DNA of 64,000 nucleotides from Microcyclospora pomicola (taxonomy: Eukaryota > Ascomycota > Dothideomycetes > Capnodiales), in the NCBI GenBank assembly GCA_002786065.1, contig NHNY01000010.1, forward strand, positions 1-64,000. The letters run 5' to 3'. The notes beneath the pieces were generated by a model. The model saw only the letters and a list, made by a program, of their open reading frames with translations, ran no database searches and had not been told where the DNA came from. The position numbers and the translations under genes are program-made. Shown here one piece after another: positions 1-9,906 of this stretch (its first letter is position 1; every line of letters starts with the position of its first letter).

Positions 1-127
1 GCAATATTAATAAATAAACAAAATCAAAAGTAAGCGATTTAAGAACCAGTTTTAAAGCGTGATAATAGGGATATCACTAGCGTAGATCTAGCGTGATTCT
101 CAACATATGTAAGCTTTTATTCTTAGA

Positions 128-172
128 TTGCTTCTCCTCTTCCCTCTCCTTCCCTCTCTCTCTGATTTCTGA
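128..172 (+). promoter_or_regulatory. CT-rich promoter/leader tract of the CenH3-like gene
   Basis: A pyrimidine-rich run of repeated TCTCC/TTCCC/CTCTCT lies about 40 bases upstream of the ATG at 213. Such CT tracts are common just upstream of fungal start codons and often mark the transcription start region. The role is inferred from position and composition only. Confidence 0.4.
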
Positions 173-212
173 CCTCCTCTACCATTCCTTATCAGCTATT
201 AATCCCTCTACA

Positions 213-741
213 ATGCCGCCTCTTACACCTGCATCTACTGCATTGTCTTCTAGCAATGGTATGTAATTTATGCCTTCTTTTAACACACCGATCTTCTAAC
301 TAACGAAAAAAATTAGCTATCATACGTAAAGGGCGCACGAAACTTGTAGCAAAACGCAGTGTCAAGTTCCCTTTAAAACGACCTCGTATGGGACAGCAGT
401 CTCAGTCACGAAAAAAGCGAAGACTTAAGCCTGGCACTGCTGCATTACGCGCTATTCGACAGATCCAGAAAACGACCGTTCTATGTATACCGCGCCTTCC
501 CTTTTCGCGTCTTGTACGTGAGATAATGTCAGATATATCATCAGAGGGTCAGCTTCGCATTCAAGGCTCTGCGTTAGGAGCCTTACAGGAAGCTGCGGAG
601 GCATTTCTTATAACAGAGTTCGAGATGTCCTTACTCGCGACCCTCCACGCAAAACGCGTCACGATGGCAGTTAAGGACATGCGCCTGATCCGGATGCTCC
701 GACATAGGATGAATGGCGACCCATACTACGAGCTAGACTAG
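213..741 (+). CDS. Divergent centromeric-type histone H3 (CenH3/CENP-A-like)
   Basis: Two exons, 213-258 and 317-741, intron GTATGT...TTAG, 156 aa. The N-terminal tail is basic and does not resemble the H3 tail. The histone fold starts near residue 70 (RRLKPGTAALRAIRQIQ). Helix 1 holds RLPFSRLVREI and helix 2 holds [14 protein letters not shown], ending in LHAKRVT. Between VREI and the LRIQ segment there are nine residues, two more than in canonical H3. That longer loop 1, with LQEAAEAFL, is the known signature of CenH3, which replaces H3 in centromeric nucleosomes. The usual H3 ending (LARRIRG) is replaced by a divergent one, LIRMLRHRMNGDPYYELD. I see a CenH3-like histone; whether it is the species' working CenH3 or a diverged paralog cannot be told here. 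An upstream exon outside the window is possible but not needed. It lies tandem to a second H3-family gene at 1605. Confidence 0.75.
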
Positions 742-827
742 TGTAAGCTCCTTTTATTCACATGTATATATTACCTAATTGCTAACATTCTTTTCTAGCT
801 TTACTTTGAGATCGTCTCTATTACTAG

Positions 828-1576
828 TGCCAATCACTGCCAATCACACCTTCCACATGTACTGTTCCTTGCTATCTACAGAAATTCATTTTCGCGTAAC
901 CTAACGACTTTGTGTAGCCCCTTATGAGCTAAAAATCACTCTTTACTGCCAATCACTGCCAATCACACCTAGTATGTATACGAAATTTTTATACCCGCTA
1001 TAAGCAAAAGAACTAAATTTCTCCTTCTAGAAAGTTGTAAAACGATTATTAGTACGTCCTTTCGAGCTCTTGTTGTCGATATAGTGCTCTTAAGCTAACT
1101 ATCCTCTCCCTAGAGCTTTTCAGATTTTTCGGTTTATTTTCAAGTTACCCAAAAGCGACAAGTGTCTACAACAGCCTTATTTCGCGCGCTATGCGCTCAC
1201 ACTGCCAGATGTCGCGGGATTCAGCGTCATACACTGCCAATCACAAAGCCAATCACTCTCAGCGGTTTTGGAAAAAACATCCCAGGCTTCACTTCAGGCA
1301 TGTGACGGTTCGCTTACCTGACCAATCAGAGGTCGCCACGTGATTACCCCGCCCCAGCCACCCAATTTTTATGACGTCACCGCCTCAACGTTCCACCAGT
1401 CATCACCTTCACTTTGACAAACCCCTGCACATCCTTTTGACAAGCTGCCCTACATTGCTGCCAATCACTGCCAATCACACCTGCTGCCCCGCTGTCGTTC
1501 CTCGCATCGCCAGACACTGCGAAACCCATCAAAACTCGTCCGCCATCTACATACCTGCCAATCACTTGCCAATCAC
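828..1576 (+). repeat. Array of TGCCAATCAC decamers (CCAAT-box type)
   Basis: Exact copies of TGCCAATCAC occur at 828, 838, 947, 957, 1235, 1459, 1469, 1556 and 1567, several head to tail. A one-base variant (AGCCAATCAC) starts at 1247 and a looser CCAATCA lies near 1320. The unit contains CCAATCA, the preferred target of the fungal CCAAT-binding (Hap/CBC) complex. All copies here have the same orientation and lie between the two H3-type genes, upstream of the second. The same stretch also holds CACGTG near 1338 and TGACGTCA near 1373, so it looks like a rich promoter. No other gene is visible in 742-1604. Confidence 0.8.
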
Positions 1577-1604
1577 AATCCTGGGTACCTCACACTCCCA
1601 CACA

Positions 1605-2283
1605 ATGGCCGACGCCAATCCACCACCCGCGACCACCCAGCAAGACGGCGAGACCCCTTCGACGCGCATCCGGGTCGACGCATCACCCATCAAGCGTACT
1701 GCAGTCAGGAGACAGACAGGCTTCAAATCTACAGGCGGAAAGGGTCCAAGAAAGACTCTCGCTCCAAAAAAGTCTAAGACAGTCCGTAAGAGGCTCACAC
1801 AAGGTCGTGACTGGGTGCCTTTCAACAAGATCCCTGGAAAGTACAGGAAGAACAAGCATGGACAGAAGAAAGCTATCAGGCCAGAGCGTGAGTAATAGTG
1901 ATTGGCATAGTGATTGGCACTTACTAACTTGTGTTTAGTCTCTCAAATCAAAGAGATTCGCCACTTTCAGAAGAGTGTCTCACTTCTCATCCCGAGAACG
2001 CCTTTTGCTCGTCTCGTCCGTGAGATTGGCCTGGGTTACAAGTTCGATCTCAGGTTCCAGGCTAGCGCGCTTGAGTGTCTTCAGGAGGCTGCAGAGGCGT
2101 TCTTGGTTCGAGTCTTCGAGAGTAAGTCGTCTGTTTAGCTTCTAGTTCTTTTACTTAGCTAATCCCCTGTTTCTAGTGACGAACCTGCTTGCTATTCACT
2201 CGAAGCGTGTCACTATCCAGCAGAAAGACATGCAGCTACTTAAGCTTCTTATGGAGAGCCCTGTAAGGATGGACGGCAATTGA
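1605..2283 (+). CDS. Histone H3-like variant with extended N-terminal tail
   Basis: Three exons (1605-1887, 1939-2121, 2177-2283), 190 aa. An N-terminal extension of about 45 residues precedes a recognisable H3 tail: [18 protein letters not shown], against KQTARKSTGGKAPRKQLA in H3. The lysine matching H3K9 is kept, but the arginine before it is replaced by phenylalanine. A basic linker follows, then the fold: [25 protein letters not shown], loop 1 of canonical length, [20 protein letters not shown], and [18 protein letters not shown]. So loop 1 is H3-like while helix 2 (LQEAAEAFL) looks CenH3-like. The first intron (1888-1938) has a TACTAAC branch site and two inverted decamers. The ATG at 1605 is chosen because the extension before the tail starts there; the frame is open farther upstream, but that sequence is decamer promoter. 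I infer a divergent H3 variant, not the main replication H3. Confidence 0.75.
1898..1919 (-). repeat. Two inverted decamers inside intron 1 of the H3-like gene
   Basis: GTGATTGGCA, the reverse complement of the upstream decamer, occurs at 1898-1907 and 1910-1919. Both lie within the 51-nt intron 1888-1938, between the donor and the TACTAAC branch site. They make up more than a third of the intron. Confidence 0.8.
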
Positions 2284-2333
2284 GGCTAGACTAGGCTAGG
2301 CTGTTTGCTTAGTTAGGCTCCTAGTAGCAAGGT

Positions 2334-2406
2334 TGGCTACTAAACAACAATGATACCCATATAGTAGCGTAGATAGCTACTAAAAACCGATGATACCCAC
2401 TATATC
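2334..2406 (+). repeat. Imperfect direct repeat of about 30 bp
   Basis: GGCTACTAAACAACAATGAT followed by ACCCATATAGTAG recurs, with a few changes, as AGCTACTAAAAACCGATGAT followed by ACCCACTATAT. The two copies are about 40 bases apart in the 3' flank of the H3-like gene. No function is apparent. Confidence 0.5.
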
Positions 2407-2458
2407 GTAATGCCTTGTGTCTTATAAACTATCTCCTACACGTGATATAAGCAGCACT

Positions 2459-2492
2459 GTGATTGGCACTGTGATTGGCACTGTGATTGGCA
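2459..2492 (-). repeat. Three inverted decamers downstream of the H3-like gene
   Basis: GTGATTGGCA occurs three times with a 12-base period (2459, 2471, 2483), joined by CT. The orientation is opposite to that of the copies upstream of the gene, so the H3-like gene is bracketed by inward-facing TGCCAATCAC arrays. Confidence 0.8.
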
Positions 2493-2639
2493 TTCGAAAT
2501 AGCGTTAGTATAAACGTTTCATACTAGTATGTAAGATTAGCGTCTAACCTTCCTTTTAGAGCTAGCGTAGCTTCTAACGCTCTAACGGTCATTCCCCAAT
2601 TTCTATTAGGGTAACTTCCCCAATTAAACCCAAATTCAG

Positions 2640-4500
2640 GACCGGGGACCCGAATAACATGGGTCCCCGCACAATATAGAGGTTAAATAGAAGAACCCAA
2701 ACAATTGGGTAAGCCCCAAATTTTCCTCCACCTCCGCCCCAACCCGCCCCATGGTGGCCTCTACTTCTAGCATTAAGATAATGAAGCAGTTAATCTAGCG
2801 CAAAAAGTAATAGCGAGCTAGCTAGCGAGCTAAACGAAGTAAACGCAGTAGTTCTATAGGAGCGCTTTTAACTGTTAAGACAGAGCGTAACTAGGACGTG
2901 CTTCTAGAGTCTAATAGCGAGCTTGCTAGCGAGCTATCGCTAGTCTCATTATTGTCACTACCTCTGTTAGATATCTCGCTACTAACTACTAACTAGTTAG
3001 TGCCTACAGCTGCAAAGAAGGTTAAAAAGCGTCTATTAACAGTTAAGCCATCTTATAGAGTGACAAGAAGACAAGGTTAGCGATAGCTTATAGTATATAG
3101 TAGCATATATTATAGTAAGATATTACGTAGTAGCAATAGACAAGTGTACTAAGAAAACGCCTCTCTCCGTACTCTCGCTACAGATCTTTAGAAAGAAGCA
3201 GAACGCTTCCTCTTCTAACTACGCGGCGTAGCTGCGACTAGCAACCCCTTTAACCCTATTACCTTACTCCTTAACCTAGACACTAACCCCTCTAATATAG
3301 CGACTCTCTCTTCTATCGTAGGAGGGCTCGTAGTAGCTGCTTTGTAGCTACTCTTACCCTTACACTTATAGAAGGTATAAGGCCCTCCCTTCTCTAAAAC
3401 CTTGCAGGGGACTTACATCCCTAGCCTCTTACACTACTTGTATAGCGCGCTCGTAGCGACGCTATAGAGGGTCTCTATAATAACCCCTGCGATCGAGTAT
3501 CGCGCTAAACTGTTCTTCGCGCTCTTCCTATCTCTCGTAGAGAGACTCTCGTTACTAGCAATAGCAACCTACGCATCCTATTGTGCTACTTTACTGCACT
3601 AAAAATCGCTTATATTAGTAGTAGTAGGGCGGCGGAAAGCGGTGCTATTAAAGGCCTTTTCGATCAGCTCCGCAGCCTCGCGCGTAGCGCGAGTCTACGG
3701 AGGAGTGTAGGGCGAGGTAGCGGGGCGTAAGGTAGCAGTAGCGGGGCGTATAGTAGCGGGGCGTGCGGCGGCAGCAGGGCGAGGAGGAGAGGCTAGACGA
3801 GAGGTAAACGCGAGTGCTATTGCTGCAGCGGTTGCTGCTGTTGCTATAGCGGCGGCAGAGGGCAGTATAGTAGTAGTAGTAGTAGTGCTACGATTAACAG
3901 CTGTAAAACCTTCTAAAGAAGGGCGCTAGCGCCCTTCTTCGAAGGTAGAGAGAGAAGAGGCAGAGGGAGAGGCTATAGCGAGTCTTCTTGTTGCTTATAG
4001 TAGTAGTAGTAGTATAGCTTTTTTTAAGATCTAAGAGAGCAAAGGAAAAGAAAACTAGTAAAGGAACAGCTGTAATAAATCGATATATAGCTACTAAGAG
4101 AGCCTGCGAGAGGATTAACTGACAATAGGAGCGCGTTTTCAAGCAATTGCTTTATCAATGACAATAGGAAGCAATACTTACCTTCCTTTAACAATGCGCT
4201 AGCGACTATTACAACAGCGTAAGCTGCTAAACGAGCCTATTAAGAGTTAGCATGACATCCACAGTAACAATAGAGCTGCAGAGAGCCGCAATGAGAGTTG
4301 ATAGTGAGGTTGTGGTGGTGATAAGGTTGATATTGATGATATATAACCTCATTGTTAAGAGTTGAGGTTGACAATAGGAGCAAGCTGAGCGCAATTGAGC
4401 TCCGTCCATACCCACTTAGCGCGCTCCTAGTCTCGACGTGTCGCGTGCTACCAGAACTCCCAACGGGGTACAGTACATGCATGAAGCACGTATGCACATG
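2640..4500. repeat. RIP-like degenerate repetitive region, family not assigned
   Basis: This stretch is rich in TpA, TAG and CTAG words (TAGCGAGCTAGC runs, GTAGTAGTAG runs) and holds a local GTAGCGGGGCGT repeat near 3715-3775. Its composition is unlike the flanking genes and like the transposon at 46.6-49.5 kb. A loss of CpA in favour of TpA is what repeat-induced point mutation leaves in repeated DNA. No intact coding frame is present. The simple GACAATAGGAGC motif recurs near 4120 and 4369. I see no terminal repeats that would define the ends, and I do not assign a family. No gene is supported between 2284 and 4607. Confidence 0.5.
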
Positions 4501-4607
4501 GACAAGGGCATGCTAGACTACTTCCATCGGACGCAACATTGCTACCACAATCGTGCCACAACACCACGATGAATGGTCAAACCTGACCGTGAACACGTGT
4601 TGGTCGT

Positions 4608-7600
4608 ATGGACAGACTCGATGATGAACCCTCCAGGCTGACCTACAGCTTCGGTCTATCTACCCTAAACTCCAAATATGTTGCATTTGCCGTCGGTGAT
4701 GGAGTTCTCATCCAGGACCTGGACAATCCGGGAAATCCCGTATGGCACTCTGAGGGTGTGATTAGGCGTTCGAAGACCAGACTGTTGCTCCAGTTGAGCT
4801 CCATTCAGACGAATTGGCTCGCAATTGCCTATGGCAGCCAGATCATTATCCGAGACACTAGCAGCTGGATCGCCGAACACAAGATCCCGGGCAATGGTAG
4901 GACTGTCACCGCGCTTGCGTGGTCCCATCATCATCCGAATTTACTGGCCATAGGAACGGTGGATGGCAGCACCAGTATCTGGTCGCCGTCCAGGCGCAAA
5001 ATACTGTATCGCCTGTTCGGTGATGGGCTACCATGTAGGACCATTGCTTTCAGTCCTCACAACGCCGATCAACTTGCTACAAGCCATCGTGAAATGGTTT
5101 GCATATGGTCCGTTCGACAGAGACAACGGCCAATCACCAGTCTGGTCTCGGCGCACGGCACCGTCACTGCATTAGCATGGAACCCTGTAAACCCTGGCGT
5201 TCTCCTAAGTACAACCACCTGTGGAGATGTCGTGCTTTGGCAGTTGTCGCTGGGCGATCTTGCGCTGGGCGACAGTAGCAATGACGCTGATGGAGCTGGA
5301 ATACTTGGGGAATTCGATGATTTAGGACAGGCTGCCAACTCAGCAACTGGCCACCATATCCAGAGCGAAGTTGCTCACGCTTCCTGGACCCGAGATGACA
5401 GTATAATCGCACTCCTTCCGGACGATCGGGGGATCGCATTCCTAAATATCAACCCAAAAACCTGCACAACAAGGAATGTAGCCACAATCGCACTCAATGA
5501 TGATAGCATACGTGCATTGGATTTGTCGAGTCCCTACGGCAGGCTTATTGCCACGACGTACTCACCCAGCCGTGTTCGGAGTCATGAAATTCCTACCAGC
5601 TTATTGGAACATATACTCATAGCTTCGGATGAGAACGACTTGAGAGCGGTCTCTGCACTGGACAAGACCACTACCGATGCTGTCAACAATTCGTCACCAC
5701 TTGAAACTACACCGCTCAGCAGACTTTGCTCAGACATGCAGCCGATCTCGATCTTGCAGAAGCGTGAGGTTGAATTCGTGAGACGAGGCATGGATGATCG
5801 CCACATTGGGGATGTGGATGAAAGCATGGATCACCACGACAACTCGGCAAGAAAAGCTTTGTCAAGGACCACGCCTTCTCGCAGTGGTGTTACACAAGAC
5901 ATGATGTCGAGTCTCGAACTTCCAAAGGTCGCAATGGATAATGATTCGCCCATGCCGTTTCTTTCCCCTAGCATCCCAGCACGAAAGTCGCCGGTTACAC
6001 CCGGTATGGAAGAGACTTTGCACATACCACTGCTTCCTGAGAGCTCGTTGACCTCCTTCGCGGGCACGCCGGAACATGATAGCGATTCTGACGATGAGAC
6101 CTTTGCACCTGGTATGAGCGGTAGCGGGACACTTATACCCAGTGGGACTAATGTACCACTGCCGAAAATGTGCGGTGCCTTGTTTGCACCAGGTGGGCAG
6201 CTTGTTGTTTTCCTGCGACCGAAACAGCATCTCAGCCTATCTCAACCTGAGCAGATTCGCGACGAGGAATCAAAACAGCCCGTGGGACATGTTCGAATGT
6301 CAAACCTGTTTCCTGCGTTTGGGAATCTGAACGCCCTCAACAGCATGATACCAAAGTCGGCACACATTCCGCCCACTGACAGCGATCGACCGGCTTCGAA
6401 AGTGGGTTTTCATAATCCCTCGCAATCGCACCGCCTTCAGCGGCAGTTGGTTACATTACCAACCAGAGTCGATAGCATTCCTCTCGAAGAGCCGCACCCT
6501 GTCCATTGTAGAGTCTACGATCTCGCCAAACTGCTGCAAACGAACCGCAAAGTGGGCGAAGAGTGTCGCATTTTCTGTCGAGATGATGAGTCTGGGGCAG
6601 ATCTTTGTCGATACAATGCTACAGTCACCAGCGAAGCCGGATTTGTAGACGCTGCCGACATATGGCGGCTTCTCGCGATGATTCTAGAGGACAACATCCC
6701 TCTCAAGACGATTCACAGAGCTAGTACTACGGAAAGCGTCCTCGTAATCGCACGTCAAGCCTCCGTCAGTAGCGGCATCATCACCAAACTTGAAGAGCAG
6801 GAACCCTCGAGCGGATTGAGATGGGCCGATCACCCATTCGGCTCTGCTTGGCTTGTTGAAAGAATATTGCATTGGGCAGAGCAGCGAACAGATGTACACA
6901 TGCTAGCATGCATCTCTGCTATACTCTGCCAAAACGATGAGAAGACTCCGAAGACCGCCACGGTCGTGGAACAGGCTCTGTTCACCAAGCCTCCCTCTTT
7001 CAGCGAAACCTTCTCGCTTGAGGTCGAGCATTGGCCACTTTCTCACGGTAACTACCAAGCAATCCCCATTCTGCAGAGGACTCCCAGCTCCTCGAACGCC
7101 ATCGACGAGTCTCCCATGAAAGCTAGGCAGAGCTCTGTTGTATCTTCGCGGAATACTTCCTCACCCTCGACACCTTTCTTCGATTCCGGATCAAGCACAC
7201 CACCTTTCATCTTTCCCGGCTTTTCCAGACAGGGTTCCAGATTGTCTGCCTCTGGTTCGGCAAGTCCCGAGCATCATCGTAGTAGTTTCAGCGCCGCTGC
7301 CAAGTACTATGCACAAAGCATCACGGAAAAAATATCGTCATATGGATCATCTCCTCCCACGAAAAAGCTCGGCACGTCTCCCGGGATGAACGAGTACTCG
7401 AACAGTCTACCCACTGGCAGCTGGAGCAAGTCTGTGTCATTTGCTTCCGCGGTGAGCACAGCGAAAGACAGTCAGCTGAGCAGGAGTTACACTGTAGGTG
7501 AGGACGGGTACGATAGTGACAAAACCATTGATGACAGCAGTCTCCCACATACTCCAAGAAGTAATCAGGGCGAAGTGACGCTAAGAGTAAAGGGTGCTGG

Positions 7601-8069
7601 GTACTTTACTGATGAACGCTATGGAGGAGCGAAGTCTTCACTGATCCCCGATGCGCTCATTTCCCAGGCTGCTATCTGGCGCCGGCAATATGCCGAGCAA
7701 TTGCGCATCTGGGGATTCTGGATGCAAGCAGCTGAGCTTGACAAGGTATCAAGTTTACCGGCCGGTATGCCAGCAGACTACTCTTCATATGAGGGGCCTA
7801 CGGTCGTTCGCACTCCTGGCCAACGTCGGGCCACTTGCACCATATGCCTAAGCATAGTGCAAGGCTTGCAACAAGTCTGTCCGTCATGTCTGCATACTAC
7901 GCATATTGTCTGTCTTGACGCATACGTGCGGATGCTTGGGAAAGAGAAGTTTGCCTGTCCTGCTGGGTGTGACTGTGATTGTACAGCACTAGCACCCGGC
8001 TCAGCAACTCAGGCTACTCCTGGCCTCGCAACAAATGTTCCTGCTACGAGATTGCAGGTCGAAGTGTGA
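4608..8069 (+). CDS. WD40-RING subunit of the SEA/GATOR2 complex (Mtc5/Sea3, WDR59-like)
   Basis: Single exon, 1153 aa. Residues about 40-330 form a WD40 propeller (repeats such as VTALAWSHHHPNLLAIGTVD and VTALAWNPVNPGVLLSTT). A long Ser-rich disordered stretch follows. Near residue 650 there is a conserved block, CRYNATVTSEAGFVDAADIW, and then HPFGSAWLVERILHWAEQ plus a DVHMLACI segment. This resembles the region of WDR59-type proteins, where HPFG and DVQMLA are conserved. The C-terminus is a RING-type zinc ribbon (CTICLSIV, CPSC, HTTHIVCLDAY, CPAGCDC). GATOR2/SEACAT sits on the vacuole/lysosome and controls TORC1 in response to amino acids. Assignment to Mtc5/WDR59 rather than Rtc1/WDR24 rests on these motifs and is probable. 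The 3' end converges on glutathione synthetase, 231 bases away. Confidence 0.75.
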   Translation: MDRLDDEPSRLTYSFGLSTLNSKYVAFAVGDGVLIQDLDNPGNPVWHSEGVIRRSKTRLLLQLSSIQTNWLAIAYGSQIIIRDTSSWIAEHKIPGNGRTVTALAWSHHHPNLLAIGTVDGSTSIWSPSRRKILYRLFGDGLPCRTIAFSPHNADQLATSHREMVCIWSVRQRQRPITSLVSAHGTVTALAWNPVNPGVLLSTTTCGDVVLWQLSLGDLALGDSSNDADGAGILGEFDDLGQAANSATGHHIQSEVAHASWTRDDSIIALLPDDRGIAFLNINPKTCTTRNVATIALNDDSIRALDLSSPYGRLIATTYSPSRVRSHEIPTSLLEHILIASDENDLRAVSALDKTTTDAVNNSSPLETTPLSRLCSDMQPISILQKREVEFVRRGMDDRHIGDVDESMDHHDNSARKALSRTTPSRSGVTQDMMSSLELPKVAMDNDSPMPFLSPSIPARKSPVTPGMEETLHIPLLPESSLTSFAGTPEHDSDSDDETFAPGMSGSGTLIPSGTNVPLPKMCGALFAPGGQLVVFLRPKQHLSLSQPEQIRDEESKQPVGHVRMSNLFPAFGNLNALNSMIPKSAHIPPTDSDRPASKVGFHNPSQSHRLQRQLVTLPTRVDSIPLEEPHPVHCRVYDLAKLLQTNRKVGEECRIFCRDDESGADLCRYNATVTSEAGFVDAADIWRLLAMILEDNIPLKTIHRASTTESVLVIARQASVSSGIITKLEEQEPSSGLRWADHPFGSAWLVERILHWAEQRTDVHMLACISAILCQNDEKTPKTATVVEQALFTKPPSFSETFSLEVEHWPLSHGNYQAIPILQRTPSSSNAIDESPMKARQSSVVSSRNTSSPSTPFFDSGSSTPPFIFPGFSRQGSRLSASGSASPEHHRSSFSAAAKYYAQSITEKISSYGSSPPTKKLGTSPGMNEYSNSLPTGSWSKSVSFASAVSTAKDSQLSRSYTVGEDGYDSDKTIDDSSLPHTPRSNQGEVTLRVKGAGYFTDERYGGAKSSLIPDALISQAAIWRRQYAEQLRIWGFWMQAAELDKVSSLPAGMPADYSSYEGPTVVRTPGQRRATCTICLSIVQGLQQVCPSCLHTTHIVCLDAYVRMLGKEKFACPAGCDCDCTALAPGSATQATPGLATNVPATRLQVEV

Positions 8070-8300
8070 AAGCCCAGTCAGCAAAAGCCTCGAATATGCT
8101 CTCACAGGGTCATCCGTGTCCTTCACACCAAGGCATGACTTTAATCAACTCAGACCATGTCAACATCTCAAAGAAAACCCACTCGGAGATGATGATATCT
8201 AGCGGCTGGCTTATATTAGAACATCTGTATGAATGGTCGAACTCATGTTTCATGCTACAAGTGAAGGACTGCGCCGTATCATCCGTAAGAAGTGGAGGAA

Positions 8301-9906
8301 CTAAACGGTCAAGAGTGGAGAGTCGAAACACCCAAAACCCTTGACTACACTCATCTCGTTTACATCCTTCGGTTTGCTCTTGAATGTCCAACCTATAGCC
8401 TCATTGTACATGATGCTGGAGTGCCCGTCCTTGCTGCGGCGCCAGATGCATCCCCCAAGCACGCCCAGCTCAGACGCCACGGGTCCATTGTACAGGCCCT
8501 CTGGCGTCATTAGGACACCGCAGAGATCGTCAGGTGAACGAATGACTCGCATGAGGACATAATTGCTCCAGTCGTCTCGTGGGATTGAAGCTAGGAAGCC
8601 AGGGATCTCTGATCGATACACATTATGCCCTCCACCTTCACGATTTGGCTTGAGCACATAATCCTGAGCTAATTCTGGACTGGTTACAATAGTACGTGCG
8701 TGGTCGTTGTCCAACATGTAGCACGGCATGAAAGTGTCACTGATCTCGTCCCGCAGTTCGCGAGGAGCATAGCGGTGCAAATTGTCTGTCTGTGTAAGAG
8801 CTTGCTGTACGGTCTTGAACGTGGTGAGATGTGTCAGTATATCGGGACACTTGATGGACCGCGACAGCTCAAGCCGCAGACGAGTCTCGGTGCCATGCGA
8901 ATCATATTCACTTGGTTCGAAGCCGGCGCGGAAATAGATGACGCTGACCTCGAATGCTTCTTTGCTCGAGGGTGGGCAGAAGAGGAGAGTGCCGTCGTTG
9001 GCGCTGAGAGTGTTGTCGAGGACGGACTGCCATTCGCATCTGAAGCATGGTATATCACTGTCCCACAGCGAGTACTCGATGGGTCTTTCATCGGCGATGT
9101 TGAAGTTGTCTGGCTGGACGATCATCAGGATACACGTCTGTCCGGAGATTGTCTGCTCGTATAGGACATGGGCGGCTTTGAGGGTGTTGCCCAACCCTGA
9201 GATGTTGTGGTTCTCCGTCAAGTGTTGAGCGGTTTTCTGTTTGGGCTGAGGTCGATTAGCTGCTTTCGAAAGATATATATATGTACTGACACACAGCGTG
9301 ATCATGAAGTATCATCACTAATCTGAAGACGCGAACACGGCCAATACCAGACATGAGGTCTATACAGCTACTTACATTCTTTACATCCCTCACACGACCG
9401 AGATGTCGATGCATCCTCGCCACCTGCTCGGCATGACACGCCCCAGCGACGGCGATCGTATTCAGCTCGACCTGCTTCAACTCGACCGGGCCTCCATCCT
9501 CCTGATGAAGCATGTAATCCGATCTGAACACGCCACAGCACACCTCCTGCGTCCGCTCCGCCCGCGCCACCTCACGCTGGATCCCGCACAACGTCGCGAG
9601 GAACTCATCCTGCGCGCCCAGCGGCTCCAGCACGCTCGCGAGCCACGCGACGTCGTCGGCGGCGCGGACATACAGCTCGTGGAAGGCCGGCTGCAACGCC
9701 CAGGCGCGCTCGAAGCATCGGCGCGGGAATAGGCTGGGCAGCAGCGCGACGCCGATAGGACGGGCGGTCACCGTCGTCGCCTCCTCGCATCGGACCAGCT
9801 TCAGCAGCGCGCCGTGCGTGAGCTGGTGGTCTTTGACCTCGTCGATCAGCTGCGAGAGCTCCGCGTCCGATAGGCTGTCAGGCCTTGGTCCGGCATCGGA
9901 GGCCAT
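8301..9906 (-). CDS. GSH2: Glutathione synthetase
   Basis: Two exons (9906-9376, 9245-8301), about 491 aa, the usual eukaryotic size. The enzyme joins gamma-glutamylcysteine and glycine with ATP, the second step of glutathione synthesis, in the cytosol. Visible motifs are VELKQVELNTIA (the substrate-binding E-x-NT region), the ATP-grasp glycine loop in LKPNREGGGHNVY, and the conserved ending with the Gly-rich stretch ELGVLGGCIW. The intron donor (AAT|GTAAGT) is clear. The acceptor CTCAG|CCC at 9246 is chosen because it alone preserves phase 0 with a good signal; a nearby ACAG|AAA would differ by two residues. The start at 9906 gives the typical short N-terminus before SLSDAELSQLIDEV. Confidence 0.92.

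Noticed and set aside
3894-4497. Small minus-strand frames in the repeat region
   Set aside because: Thr/Leu/Tyr-rich low-complexity products of GTA/GTT runs; no splice support or motifs.
2640-4500. Attempt to name the element family of this region
   Set aside because: No terminal repeats and no reliable protein landmarks were visible; naming it would be guesswork.
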